From Haematococcus lacustris (taxonomy: Eukaryota; Chlorophyta; Chlorophyceae; Chlamydomonadales; Haematococcaceae), in assembly GCA_030144725.1 (NCBI GenBank), contig JASKMD010000025.1, positions 2,089,716 to 2,153,715 on the forward strand: a stretch of 64,000 bases of DNA. The letters are read 5' to 3'. This document shows, piece by piece, positions 9,696 to 21,445 of the stretch. Each line of letters opens with the position of its first letter. Within the stretch, counting starts at the first letter, position 1. The notes under the pieces were generated by a model. The model saw only the letters and a program-made list of their open reading frames with translations. It ran no database searches and was not told where the DNA came from. The position numbers and the translations under genes are program-made.

Positions 9696-12600
9696 CCTTT
9701 GCTCCCCTGCTACCTTGCTCGCTCGCTTGCTGGCCTTGTGAAAGTGCTGCACAAACATCTTGCCTGTGGTTGTGTCTGCCAGCAGGCGGTCAGGCCAGAG
9801 CATGGATGAGGGGCTGGCCTGGGAGTGGCTGGTGCAGCTGCTGCTGGCGCTGTCCTACTGCCACTCCAAGAAGGTGCTGCACAGGGACGTGAAGACCCAG
9901 AACGTCATGCTGTCCAAGGGCAAGGTGGGACTGCCCCTAAGGGGCGCTGGTTCAATGTCTCCCAATGTCTTTTTCATGGTGCTGGCCCGCCTGTTGAGGC
10001 CTGACCATGGTGTCAGGGGGCTGGGCCAGCAGGGCTGAGGCCAGCATGCGGCTCAGGGCTCAGGGCTCAGGGCTGGAGGCGAGCATGTTGAGGACATCCA
10101 GCTGAGGGTCAGTTGCCAGGGCTATGTTCAGCACGGGTTTGAGGCCATCTGGCTTAGGGTCAACTGAGGTCATCATCAAGGTCATGCCATGCCATGTGGT
10201 CCTCAGCACCATGGCAGCAGGCTGGAAGCCCTGGCTACCCACAGTGGCTAGGCTCAGCCTGCCAGCTGAGGATATGCGGAGGATACGCGCAGCCATAGCT
10301 GCAGCAAACCTGGGCGTCCTGCCACACAGCAAGAGGGGCGTCACTAGGCGGCGACAGCACATGGGTGCATGGACGGGCATGCATGGTTGAAGCCCATGCA
10401 GTCAGCAGCATTTGACTCGAGATGGTTGAGGCGGATCAAATATTAGCCAGCGGCGTGCCATGACCAAGCCTTCACAGTCAGTGCTCTCTCTGCCGGGATT
10501 GGGAGTTGAACCAGTGACCTCCAAGAGCTGGATTGCCTAATCAGGCCCCCTGTGGTGGATCAGCTCAGCTCCCAGGCAACTGTGCAGCATGTGGCCCAAA
10601 CAGGGGTGCCCCATGAAGCGCCCAGCCCCCCACACGCCTGCCCTTGCGCACTGATGCTGTGCTGGCAACTGGCAAGTCAGGGTTTTGTTGTCATCAGCAG
10701 CAGCATCATCATCATCAGCAGCAGCAGCAGCGTCATGCAGTCAACGCCGCCAGTTGATTTTGTGTATTGTTGCTGCCGCTGTCATATGCTTTCTGTTGCA
10801 GTGTCTGCTGCAGACATATGCAGTCAAGCACTGCTCCGCCCCCCTGGTGCTTCCCCTGCTGCCTCCAGGTCCTGCTGGGGGACTTTGGTCTGGCCAAGCA
10901 GCTGCAGCGCACGCTGGAGATGGCCCGCACCCCCATTGGCACCCCCTTCTACATGTGAGCTGCTCACCGCCATGCACCTCCCTCATGCACCATGCAGTCA
11001 AGCATGTGTGACCTCCTCACAGCCTCAATCATCACACCTGAGGCGACATGTGTGACCTCATTAGCGGTGGGTGGGTGGGTGGTGGGGGGGGTCCGTGGGT
11101 GGGTAGTACGGGGGCTAGTGATGGGCATCATTTCATCAGGGGTACCAGCCTTGGGCTATCAACGCTATCAGCTCTGGGCTAGTGGGGTGGGTTGCAGCGG
11201 CTGCACGGGCAGGCCAATGGCAGTGGAGGTGTGAATGGGGAGGTGGGGGTGGGTGGCAGTGGTGTTGTGTGGTGTGGGGGGCCTATAGGTGGTGGGGCGG
11301 CCGCAGCTTCACTGGCAGCAAGACTGACAGCAGCAACAGCAGCACCTGACCTCAGCCCCGTCATGAAGGCTGGTAATTGCAGCCACAGAAGTTGGCAGTT
11401 GGGTGGCTGGCAATTGCCAGGCAGGCTGGGCAGGCTGGCAATTGCCAGGCAGGCAGGCCTGGCCATGCCGGGCAGGCTGGCAATTGCCTGCAGTACCAGG
11501 GCAGGGGGAGGCCACCACCCAGGAGAATAGATAAGGTGTCCCAGGTCAGGAGGGGGGGCTGGGGGGGTCTTGAGTAAGGGGGGTCTTAGTGAGGGGGGCT
11601 GCAGGCTGAGGTGCCGGGGCTGGCGGTCAGGCTGTGTGGCAAGGTGCAGGGCGCCAGAGATCTATGAAGAGCAGCCTTACTCCTTCAAGAGTGATGTGTG
11701 GGCCCTAGGCTGCGTGGCGTACGAGATGCTGGCCGGCAAGCCTGCCTTCGCCGCTGAGAACCTCTCCCGTGTGGTGCTGAGGGTGCGTAGAGGAGCCGGG
11801 GTGCCTGCTGCTGCCAGTCATGCTGCCCTCACCCTCACCCCCACCCACCCCTGGCCCCCCTGTAAGGGCCCTGTACCCACCCGAGCACACCCCCGCTACC
11901 ACTCCCCCCCTGCACCCAGCGCCCCACCCAGCCCCCCTGTAGGGGCCCCTCGCTCCCCCTAGCCCCCTGCAGCCACACAGGGAGAGCACCTAGCCTCCCG
12001 GCCGCTGAGAAGGGTAGGGTTCAGGCATCTGCCCTCCAGGAGAAGGGTAGGGTTCAGGCACCCCCACCCTCCAGAAGAAGGGTAGGGTTCAGGCACCCCC
12101 ACCCTCCAGAAGAAGGGTAGGGTTCAGGCACCCCCACCCAGCGCCCCTGTAGGCCCCCCTAGCCACCAGGCAGCCACCCGAGCACATAGCCACCCGGCCG
12201 CTGAGAAGGGCATCTGCCCTCACACCACCACGCCCAGCTGACCCCCACTTGGTTGACCCCTCCCACAACCACAACAGTGGGGTGGGGTCGTAGGGGTCGT
12301 AGGGGTCAGGGGTACTGCTGCTGCTGCCGCTGCTGCATCTCCTGCTGCTGCCGCTACCGCATCTCCTGCCGCTGCCGCATCTCCTGCCGCTACTCCTGCT
12401 GTGGCTGGCTTTTCCTGCGCCAGGTCATCCGCGGCACCTACGACCCCCTGCCCTCCCGCTACAGCGCGGAGTTAAGGGAAGTGGTGGGGCTGATGCTGAG
12501 CAGGTCAGTGGAGCAGCGCCCCCAGGTGAGCGCCCTGCAGCTGGCACAGCAGGGAAAGGGGGAGGGGGGCCCGGCAGCGGGGGGCGTGGGGGGCCCAGCT

Positions 12601-14370
12601 GGCCAGGTGGAGTTGCAGGCAGGCAGGTGGGGGAAGGGGGGGGTGGGGAGGGGGGTGAGCAGGTGGGCTGCCATGAAGGGGGTGCCCCCCATTGCTTCCC
12701 AGCCCAAGGCCAGCTTTTGTGCCTGGAGCTGCTCCCTATCCCTCACCTCATCACCCTCGCCTCACCACCCTCTCCCAGTACCTCCTTGCCCGGCCTGCTC
12801 CCCTCCACTGTGCAAAGTAGCAGTAGCCGGGCATGTCACGGTCTGCTACCCCCTTACACATCTCACCGGGGCCACCCACCCGCCCCGCTGCATAGGCCCA
12901 GGCCCCTGACCCCAGGCAAGGCCCCGGCGCCCTGGGATCCTTCACCCCTCCTGTCCATGCTGTTGCTGGGGCTGCGGTGCTCAGGGTCTACTGACTGCCC
13001 TGCCCTTATCCCATCCCACAGCATCCTCCTCATCCAGCTATCCAATGTCCATGTGATGGCTGCAGGACCCTCCCCCTCCAGGCTCTGCAGCCCTGCAGCT
13101 TCATACAGCACCTCAGCATGTCATATTGCATCCCTCGGCGTGCGCCCTGACCACACCCCTACTGCCTCCACCCTGCTGGCAACCTCAACACCAGACACCT
13201 GACGCGCCCGCCGCCTCTCCTGCATCCAGCCCCCTAACCACTGCCATGGTCTTTGCTGCTCCTGACCCTGACCTTCACCCTAACCTTGACTCTGACCCCT
13301 GGCCCTGACCCCTGACCGCTGACCCCTGACCCCTGACCCCTGACCCCTGACCCCTGACCCCTGACCCCTGACCCCTGACCCAGGTGAACGAGGTACTCCA
13401 GCACCCGGCAGTGATGAGTCGCGTGCAGCGCTACCTGGACAGCCTGACAGCTGAAGGGGCGGAGGGCTGGGGCACCTGGCGCATGGCCCTGCCGCTGGCC
13501 ATGCTTGCGCAGGTTGCAGCGCTGGAGCCTGACCACAGGTGCAGGCCCTTCAGGGTCAGGGTTAGGGATTAGGGATCAGGAGTCAGGGCTTAGGGTTCAG
13601 GGTGAGGAATGAGGGTCAAGCGTGAGGGATTAGGGTTTAGGATTCATGGTTAAGAATTAGAGGGGTAGGGATAGGGTAGGGGTAGGGGTAGGGGTAGGGG
13701 TAAGGTTGACCCCCAACCTGAAACCTTGACCCTGAACACAGGTGCATGTAACAGTGGTGGCAATGAGGCAGAGGGGTGGAGTGAAAGGAGCAAGGCGCAT
13801 GGGCGGAAGGGTGTGAGGGTGCTCGACTGATTGTGCTGCACCGTGCTGCTGCATGGTTGGGGAGGTGTGAGGGGAGGGGGAGTGTCAGAGTGTCTGACCG
13901 GGTGTCCTTTGCCGCATGGTGTGACCTGCTGCTGCCCTGCAGGTCCCCCTCTAGCGCCAGGGGTCAAGGGGAGTCCTGGGTGGCAGCAGAGCAGCAGGGG
14001 GCCCCAGCGCCCGCAGCTAGCCGCACTGCAAGACCTGCCTCTGGCAAGCTCAAAGCAGCAGAGTCAGGGGCAGGGGCAGGAGCATGGACAGGGGCAGGGG
14101 CAGCAGGAGGAGGGGGAGGATGGGTGGGAGGAAAGGCAGAAGAGGTTGGGAGGGGAGGCGGCAGGCATTGCAGGAGGCCAGGGTCAGGGCGGGTGTCAGA
14201 GGTGGGGCGGCAGGTGTTGCCCCGTGGAGTGGAAGACAAGCTGACGGCTACACAGCTGATTGAAGGCTTTGGCCTGCAGTCACTGCTGCAGGAAGCAGTT
14301 GGGCTATCGCAGGTGGGAAGGCAGGCAGCACACAGCCTGGTTGAGTGGCCGCCCTACCTCTTAACCCTGG

Positions 14371-14447
<77 letters not shown>

Positions 14448-17400
14448 TCTTGAACTCATTTCCTGGGCTGCATCAACATAAGTGGCTGGCTGTTGCTTCT
14501 GGTGGCTCCACCCACTGCTGCAGCAGCCTGATCGCCCTGACTCCTCTGACCCTATCGACTGCAGGTGCAGCCCCAGTCAGAGTTGGGCCCAGGGGCAGCC
14601 ACCCTCCTGCCATCCGGCCTGACAGACTTTGAGCAGGTGGCCTTGCACCACCACCAGACTCTTGGTGAGTCACGGGGCTGCGGCTGAGTCGGCCACAGAG
14701 TGACAGCACTGGTGGCATCAGCAGCGCCAGCAGCAACAGCAGCGGCGCCAGTGGCAGTAGGGATTGCAATTTGTTATCGTTGGTAGGGGAAGGATGGGAT
14801 TTTGGAGGACATTGGGGGGTGTATTGTCTAGGAGGGAGAAGGACAGGGCTGCACCTGAAGCAACAGAGCAGCCTGCAGAGTCATCCACAGTACTGTTCTG
14901 CTCACACGTCATCAGGGCAGTGCAGGACTTGAACCCCCCACCTTGCGCATGACCCCATCAGTGACACCCTGCACCCCTTACTGAACACCTTATGCCCCTC
15001 CACCCTTTAGCTTCCCTCACGACCTGCACCTGTACTGCACCCCACGCCGCTGCAGCAACACTCAATCCGAATCCCCCATCTCCACGATGACCGCATCAGC
15101 GACCCCCTCAGTGGCCCTCCTGTGCTGCCTGCTGCAGGCCCTGCACCCCACCTTGAGCTGCAGCTGCTGGCCCGCCAGGTGGCTTCAGTGCGCCGCAGCA
15201 CCACTGAGCCGGGCCAAGTGCAGCCACCCCCGCCTACCACCCCAAGCCTAGCTGCCCCTCCCAGCCCCGCACACTCCCCCTCACCGTCCCCCTCCCCTCC
15301 TCCCTTCCCTCCTCCACCTCTAGCCCCCTGCCTCCCTGCCTCCCCTCCCTGCAACCTCACCCTCTCACACAAGAGTGAGCTCTTGCCCAGCAGCAGGGAC
15401 GTGGGCAGGGCCCTCTGCACTGCCCAAGGCGCTGACCCAGGCTCAGCCTCCCTGTCCTCCCTGAGACTGAGACCCAGGCCGGTGTCAGGCAGGTCAGGGG
15501 TAGGGGGGCGGGGGCAGCAGGGCCAGGAGGCGGCTGGGGGGCCCCCTGTACCCCGCCTGAGCGTTAGCTTGCGCAGCACAGCAGCAGTAGCGGAGGGGGA
15601 GGGGGAGGGGGTAGGAGGGCGCGAGCTGGGCTGGCTGGCTGGGGGACTACCTCAGGCTGGGATGGGGTTCGCAGTGCATGCGCTCAGCGGGACATCATGC
15701 GCTGCCCCATGCCAAAGTGACCCCTCTACCATTGCCACTACCCCTGCCCTTACCACTGCCACTGCCACTGCCACTGCCTATTTCACTGCCACTTCCCAGC
15801 CACAGCCTGATCCACACACCGGTCTGGCACTCTGGCCGTCCCCTCTTGCTGCTCCTACTGTGGCTGCCGCTGGGGTGTGGGCCGGGGTGGGGCCAGGGGC
15901 AGGGGCTGGGCCAGGGGTAGGGGCTGGGGTTAGGGCAGAGGTGCGGGCTGGGGTTAGGGCAGGGGTGGAGCCAGGGGCAGAGGCTGGGCCAGGGGCACTG
16001 GCCGAGGCAGCCCCGGTGACTGCCAGCGAGCAGCAGCAGCCGCGGAGGCCACAGTCGGCCCGGCCCAGCCGCCTGCCGCCTATCCTCCCTGGTGACAGAG
16101 CAGGCCGGGCCAACTGCATCTCCAGCCCCTCTTGGGGCCAGCCGCACCTGCCTTGCCGCCCTGTCAACCCCCCACTGCCCGACACTTGTACGCAGCAGGC
16201 AATCCATGCAGCAGGGACAGGGGCGAGTCCAGCATGGGCAGCGGCGGGTGGAGAGGTCAGAGGTGGGCAGGGGCACAAAGCCGAGCTCTCCCCTACCTAC
16301 CCTGTCAGCACTAGCTGTCCACCTCCCTCCCCTGCCAGCCAGGCAGCCCCCGCCAGCTTCACCTTTGCGCAACACAACCAGGAGGCTGCAGTCGGGGCGG
16401 GGATGCTGCCTTGCGCCCAACCACCACGGGTCAGATCTGCCAAGCAGGTCCACAGCCCGCGCCTGCACCAGTCACCTCAGGGGCCCTTGGGTCCAGCTGC
16501 TGCGGCTGAGGTGGCCTACCCCCCTTCAGAGGGGTGTTGGATCCTGGCCCCGGCTCTGACCACAGCCCCACACCTGGCCCAGATCTCAACCCCAAGCCAC
16601 CCTCCCTCCCCTGCTCAACCTTTCTCAGACTCGCTGCCAACGAGGGCAGCAGCTGGGCAAGGCACCCCACAAGTGCCCCTGTGGGCCCTCCCCTCTCCCC
16701 AGCTCGCCTCCCAATCCCCAGTCCCTCCCCCTCTCCTCCCCACTCGTCCCTGCCCTTGTCTGCAACTCAGCAGCACCCTGCCGGACACCTTGGCCACCGT
16801 CCTGGCCTTTCCATTGTGTGAGGGGGAGACTGGTGGTGTGACTCGCACCATGGGCGCCATGTGCTTGCGAGACACACTGACCAGGCGTGCCAACCGGCTG
16901 CGCACTGAGCTCAGCTTGAAGTACGGCCCCGAACAGGTGGAGGAGGCGTGCAGGGCAGTGGCGACGGCGCGGTCGACGGCCCGGGGTGACAGGGCGGCAG
17001 GTGGTGCGACGGCGGGCACAATGGCGCGAGAGCCGTGCCAAGGCTTGGTAAGGGACGCAAACGAGTTACAACCTCCAAGCGGACATCCAGTGGGGGTCGC
17101 GGGTGTAGCGTCCCGTCCGGGTTGCCGCGCTCGAGCCGCACCTTCGACAGCTCCAGATGGTTCTGTTGAGTGCGCGGAGCCTCATGCCGCTCAACACAGG
17201 CAAACCCACAGCCCGGGCCACAGCCCAACTGCTTCTCGAACGAGCCGCGCAAATCTCGTGACACAAGATCCGAGTGGGCCATCGCGCAGTATGCGTGCCG
17301 CGGAGGAGGAAAAGGAGGAGGACGCGAGCTCTTACAGTGAAGGTGGGTGTATGAAGGTAGTCTGCAGGGGCGTGACGATACGGCTGAGCTGCCTGGACTC

Positions 17401-17714
17401 TGTCCTCCGCTGCGTGAATTCAACCAAGATCATGTGATACCACTGTTGCGTGTCGCAACCCCATCTGACTTGATCCTTCGTTGCGCGCATGAAATGAAGA
17501 TTGGGAGGAGATCGATGACGAGGAAGGCGATTGCGACGGTGCCACGAAAGAGCGTCAAGTGGATACAGCGTTTATTCACGGGAGGCGACCGGGGTTGGAT
17601 CGGGCTAACCTCGCCTCTGACGTCGCCCGCTTGCTAGGATGCACGTCGGGGGCGGAGGCGCGACGGGTGCTGCCTTTGCTTGATGAGCTTGTGTTGCTGT
17701 GTCAGGGAGAGTAG
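7999..17714 (+). CDS. NEK-family Ser/Thr protein kinase with long low-complexity C-terminal region
   Basis: Exons I can justify: 7999-8058, 8128-8180, 8685-8770, 9339-9438, 9786-9924, 10869-10954, 11650-11782, 12424-12525, 13384-13538, 13943-14312, a small exon from 14565, about 15011-17342, and 17500-17714. The kinase domain is complete: Gly loop G-K-G-S-Y-G-K-V, catalytic Lys in V-L-K-K-I-E, the NEK-like hinge A-Y-C-E-G-G-D-L, H-R-D-V-K-T-Q-N, D-F-G-L-A, and the activation segment G-T-P-F-Y-M-A-P-E. Lobe end R-P-Q-V-N-E-V-L-Q-H-P fits the NEK group, which acts in cilia and cell-cycle control. The tail is Pro/Ser/Ala/Gly-rich for over 700 residues, then acidic, and ends in a Leu-rich helix-like stretch (L-P-L-L-D-E-L-V-L-L). 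The boundary between the 14565 exon and the large exon is uncertain: the donor at 14665 gives the wrong phase, one at 14637 fits. TGTAA at 17915 may be the poly-A signal. Confidence 0.87.
9001..9052 (+). repeat. Hexanucleotide repeat CAGGGN in kinase intron
   Basis: Imperfect copies of AGGGCC and AGGGGC in the intron before exon 4 of the NEK-like gene. The same motif recurs at 24736-24912. Confidence 0.8.
9636..9700 (+). repeat. Tetranucleotide repeat (CTGG)n in kinase intron
   Basis: About a dozen copies of CTGG/CTGC in the intron between exons 4 and 5. Confidence 0.85.
12008..12140 (+). repeat. Tandem repeat of about 35 bp in kinase intron
   Basis: Four units starting AGAAGGGTAGGGTTCAGGCA at 12008, 12041, 12076 and 12111. 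The first spacing is 33 bp and the next two are 35 bp. Confidence 0.85.
13306..13382 (+). repeat. Heptanucleotide repeat (CCCTGAC)n abutting a 3' splice site
   Basis: About 10 copies run directly into the acceptor of exon 9 at 13384, so the repeat itself supplies the pyrimidine tract and the CAG. Confidence 0.85.
13554..13702 (+). repeat. Degenerate TTAGGG/GTAGGG-like tract in kinase intron
   Basis: A mix of TTAGGGATTAGGG, TTAGGGTT, TTAGGGTTTAGG and (GTAGGG)n. It resembles interstitial telomeric repeats but is too degenerate to call a telomere insertion. Confidence 0.55.
14370..14443 (+). repeat. Hexanucleotide repeat (GGGACA)n in kinase intron
   Basis: About 12 near-perfect GGGACA copies lie downstream of the exon ending at 14312. 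Confidence 0.9.
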
Positions 17715-17987
17715 GTGGTGCCCCTCAATCACCAGCTGTAGTGTTCCAAAATGTGTTGTGAATCAAAACGTGTGATGGGTGCGTTCATCCCACTTACGCG
17801 TGGCGGGCGACCACACACATGGCAACCTGATAAATGATGCACCATGGGGCTGTGGCACCATGGGCTGTGGCACATGGCTGTGGGCTGTGGCACCATGGGC
17901 TACTGAAAATGACATGTAATTTTGACCACACTATTTATAATATTTCCTGAGGAGGCTACGTATAGTCGCTCGCAAAGTCGGACTGCG

Positions 17988-18419
17988 ATGCCCAAAGCTA
18001 AGCGCACACCGCCCTCACAGACAGAGGTGCCGCTGCCTGCGGCGTGCACCAAGTGTGCCAAGACTCCTGCCGAGGGGGCCAAGTTCTATTTCCGATACAC
18101 TATTGGGTACTACAATAGCCACTGCGTCGCTTGCCACAACAAGCAATGCTCAGCCAACCATGCGGCCCGCTGCGCAAACGACGAGGGGTACAAAGCTCAC
18201 AGAGCGGCCAACCGCCAAGCTGCCCAGGCGGCCAACCGCGCAAAGTTCCCCGACAAGCAGAAAATGCGGAGGGTCCCGGCAAAGACTGTCCCCGAAAAGA
18301 GGTTTGGGGTGATTAAGTCGAACGCGGCACATGCATCATGTATCCAATATAAATCCAACACCCTGGCTGTCCTCTGGGCATGTGCATGTGGTCACCCCCG
18401 CCATTGGCCGCACCCCTGA
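17988..18419 (+). CDS. Small Cys/His-rich (zinc-ribbon-like) protein, single exon
   Basis: The frame gives 144 residues from the ATG at 17988. It opens with basic residues, then has C-T-K-C and, about 30 residues later, H-C-V-A-C-H-N-K-Q-C, with aromatic residues between (F-Y-F-R-Y). Two CxxC pairs at this spacing fit a small zinc-binding fold of the kind often attached to HNH-type or mobile-element proteins. That link is an analogy, not a demonstrated match. An AT-rich stretch with TATTTATAAT lies about 55 bases upstream. The last 10 codons (from about 18388) are a fragment that looks like the terminus of the TIR element family at 18468, so the original C-terminus may have been replaced. Confidence 0.5.
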   Translation: MPKAKRTPPSQTEVPLPAACTKCAKTPAEGAKFYFRYTIGYYNSHCVACHNKQCSANHAARCANDEGYKAHRAANRQAAQAANRAKFPDKQKMRRVPAKTVPEKRFGVIKSNAAHASCIQYKSNTLAVLWACACGHPRHWPHP

Positions 18420-18467
18420 TAAACTCCAACCGGTCTTTAAGAGTTTTACAGCGAATTTTGCGCAGGG

Positions 18468-19989
18468 GGTCACCCCCGCCATTGGCCCCGCAATTCACTT
18501 TTTGGCACCGTCTTTGATCCGCTGCATGTAATTCTTCCACCGTTGGGCTCTACATCTCACAACGGTGTCGCTAGCAGGTTAGGCCCTCTTTTGTCGATTG
18601 TACTGCATTGTCTCAACGACTTGATTAGCTTCGCAATGTCATTCTCCATCTGTTCATATGCGTGTCGCAACAGGAGAGATGAATTGGTGGCCGGAGGCAT
18701 TTCCGTGCCGAGCAGCCTATGCTGCCGTCGGACTTGCAACTCGCGATTACATCCCAGGTAAGCACGGGGTGCTGTTTCTTAGTGCGTATTGCATACGATG
18801 CTAACACATGCAACCAAATCTGCTGACCTGCACAGGTGCTTGGCCGTTTTGAGGATCAACACCAAACCCACACCAGCCCAAGGGTCTCCCAGGCAGCAGT
18901 GCAGCAAGGCAATCAGCCATTGAAAACAGTGAGCAAGAGGTGAGTAAGGTTGTATTATACCTCACCTTGTCTAGGTCAGTTTGATGTTCACTCGCACACT
19001 TCCGCAACGCATGACAGGCATGAACAGCTGAGGGTAGCACACAGCAGTCCCCAACCTGATTTTCATGCATTGTTTTAGATAGGTAATGTCTCCTATGTGG
19101 GCCTGACATGGTTATGTGTATTTTGCTGCAGGATGCCATCCAAAAGATACCAGTGCCCAGCCCAGCCCAGCCCAGCCTGATTTGGTGCCATGGGGCATAG
19201 GCAGCAAGGCAAAGTGCTTAGCAGTCCCGTGATGAGGTGTTAGCCCATAACAAGTGCATCCAGTCCTTGTGGTTGTGCACATGGCATAGGTTGTGTGTGA
19301 GGCATGAGTCGTTGTGTTGTTGTTGTTGTTGTGGAGGTGGTGGTGTTGATGTGTACGAGTGGAGGTGTTGTGGTGTGGTGTTGCCACCTTTTTACATCAA
19401 TGCATGTGCTTGGCATCAGCGATACATGTCTTCTGTAGTGGTGTTGCAAGGCGTTTGAGCATCGATACATGTATTTCTGTAATGATTTGCGTGACATGTG
19501 ACTGCTGAAGTTGAGGAAGAGGGTTGAGGCACCACGGCACATGTAACACTGAAAGCCAGAGCCATCCCGAGCCATCCCGACAACATATTGCCAAGTGATG
19601 ATGTGGCGCTGTCATAAGGCAGCTTACATTTGCATAGAGTCATGCCGCAACGTCAGTGAGGTAAGGGGTGCCAGCTGGCTGACTTGTGCGCATATTCACG
19701 AATTATATGCTCCATGCACTGACATGCAAGCAGGCGTACTGCACTTGTGCCGTTGGCTTACGGCGTGCGTAGAAGGATTGCTAGCCTCGCCTTATGATGT
19801 GCGTGAGTCTTTTAGGAGCGGAAGGCACAGGTCAGGTTTGGGCGGGCGCCGATCTGAGCAAGTGTTTTGCGGCTGCTGGGTGCCGCATACGCCTGTTACA
19901 CCCGACTGCGTCAAAACTTTGTCACGAGCTACACGGAGATTCGCGCCCCAGACCGTCTCACATTTGCGGGGCCAATGGCGGGGGTGACC
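18468..19989. mobile_element. TIR element A, copy 1 (1522 bp), TSD AGGG
   Basis: The left end reads GGTCACCCCCGCCATTGGCC continuing CCGCAA, and the right end at 19989 is its perfect inverted complement over about 26 bp. The 4 bases AGGG flank both sides (18464-18467 and 19990-19993). The interior matches 51151-52660 closely over its whole length. It contains one exon-like stretch with an ATG-led frame near 18658 ending at a GTAAGC donor at 18759, but no transposase that I recognise. Sola, Ginger and Academ groups make 4-bp duplications, but assignment is not possible from sequence reading. Confidence 0.85.
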
Positions 19990-20039
19990 AGGGCGGTGTA
20001 TAGAGCACGACCGGTTGATGATGTGGCTTGCACCGCTTA

Positions 20040-20330
20040 AGCCGTCAGCCGTTAGGCTGCTAGGCCGACCGGTTAAATTAACATCCTGATGTTTTGGGTT
20101 TAACAACAACTTTAACAAATCTTTAACATACCCGTTTTGCTACCCTGGGACTGCGTCTCACTGGCCACTTCTGCCTGCGTAGTGTCGCTGGGTGCATTGC
20201 CGTGTCGTGACCAGAACGACAGCAAAAAACGACTCGTATCAAGACCAAGCGGTCGTCTTTAACAAAACGGTTTAACATTAACATTAACACGTCCGGTCCT
20301 GCTCTGCGAATCGCAATCGAAGTTGACACC
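20040..20330. other. AT-richer stretch with TTTAAC-like motifs
   Basis: It holds repeated TTTAACA/ATTAACA words and no coding signal. It lies between TIR element A and the inverted-repeat family at 20339. Confidence 0.4.
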
Positions 20331-20338
20331 ATTCATCA

Positions 20339-21055
20339 TCATCTGTCGAAGTCGTGAACCCCCTGGTAACCCCCGCCATCGGCCTTACACAGTGTGGCCG
20401 GTCTGGGGCGCACCGCCTTGTGCAGCTCTCAATAAGATTCCAATGCAGCAGGATGTGACACTAGCACGCGGCGCCCACCCCTCTAGATCACTTGCTCAGA
20501 TTGCTGTCCGCCCCTCCAGCCACTGTTCCTGTCGTAGGGCTCTGGCTTCAAGCACACACACCAGAATGGCTGAGCTGAAGTGGGCATCAGGCACACTGTC
20601 AGTAGCCTTTACAACAATGATCGCGCAGCCTGAGCTTGATTACAACTCGTGCTTTATTTGATGTAGCATGAGGGCTGTAGGGATTCTAAACTTGTCCCTG
20701 TTGTGGCTCTGTTGGTGCAAGGATGAAGAGAAGGGAGGGTGCTGTCGGTTGTCGGTTGCCGATACAGCCAGTACCTACCTATAGAACCTGGCTGGAACGC
20801 CGCTGTGAGGCACTGAGCCGACCTGTGATGTAATTAACACGTGCGGATAGCAATCGGGGTTGACGTCAGTCATCGTATGTGTCGTTCACAGTCCCTCTTC
20901 CTTGATGTGTATGACAGCAAACGCTCGCGGTTGCGGGGTGGTAGCTTCAGGTTTCCCGACCGGGACGTGTGCAGCCGGGCCGGGGCCGCGCCCACGGAGC
21001 TGAGCAGCTGGCCAAGCCGTGCCAAACCCAAGGAGACCAGGCCAAGAATGGGTAG
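20339..21055 (+). mobile_element. TnpB/Fanzor-like relic and flank, copy inverted at 44427-45187
   Basis: About 720 bases are repeated in inverted orientation at 44427-45187. The block includes GGTAACCCCCGCCATCGGCC at 20368, which resembles the TIR of element A, the family C 3' flank at 20555-20700, and a frame from 20841 with F-R-F-P-D-R-D-V followed by P-T-E-L-S-S-W. The last part matches the relic at 30815, where the motif is D-R-D-V-x-A-A-L-N-I-R-R-C, typical of the third RuvC motif of TnpB and Fanzor proteins. Here the A-A-L-N-I part is deleted. The order of parts is scrambled, so this is debris. Confidence 0.6.
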
Positions 21056-21445
21056 GTGTAGCTTATCTAAGCGAAGCTAGCGGGCTGATCGGGCTGATGT
21101 GCACCTGTGCCGGGGCGGTGTATATGTATAAGGGCAAGGTGTACTTCCGTGACAGCAGTATGCGTACTCCCTAAGCATTAACCTGTTGCACAGAAGCAGA
21201 CTCCTCCTCGACAACTGGCTGTACGTTTTGAAGTGTTTAACAACTCCTGTCTTATGAGTGCGTTCTTCATTATAGTGTTTGTGCTCAGTGACACCGAGTG
21301 ATGGGTGGTGTTAAGCGCGAGATGTGTTAATGCTCGTATAGATTCTCTTTCACGTGGTATTCATGCGGCGAAGCCTAGTTCCACAGATTTGCTGTCGTGG
21401 TATGAGTGGCTTGCGCGAAGGCGGCAGTGGCGGGGCAGCGCACCG

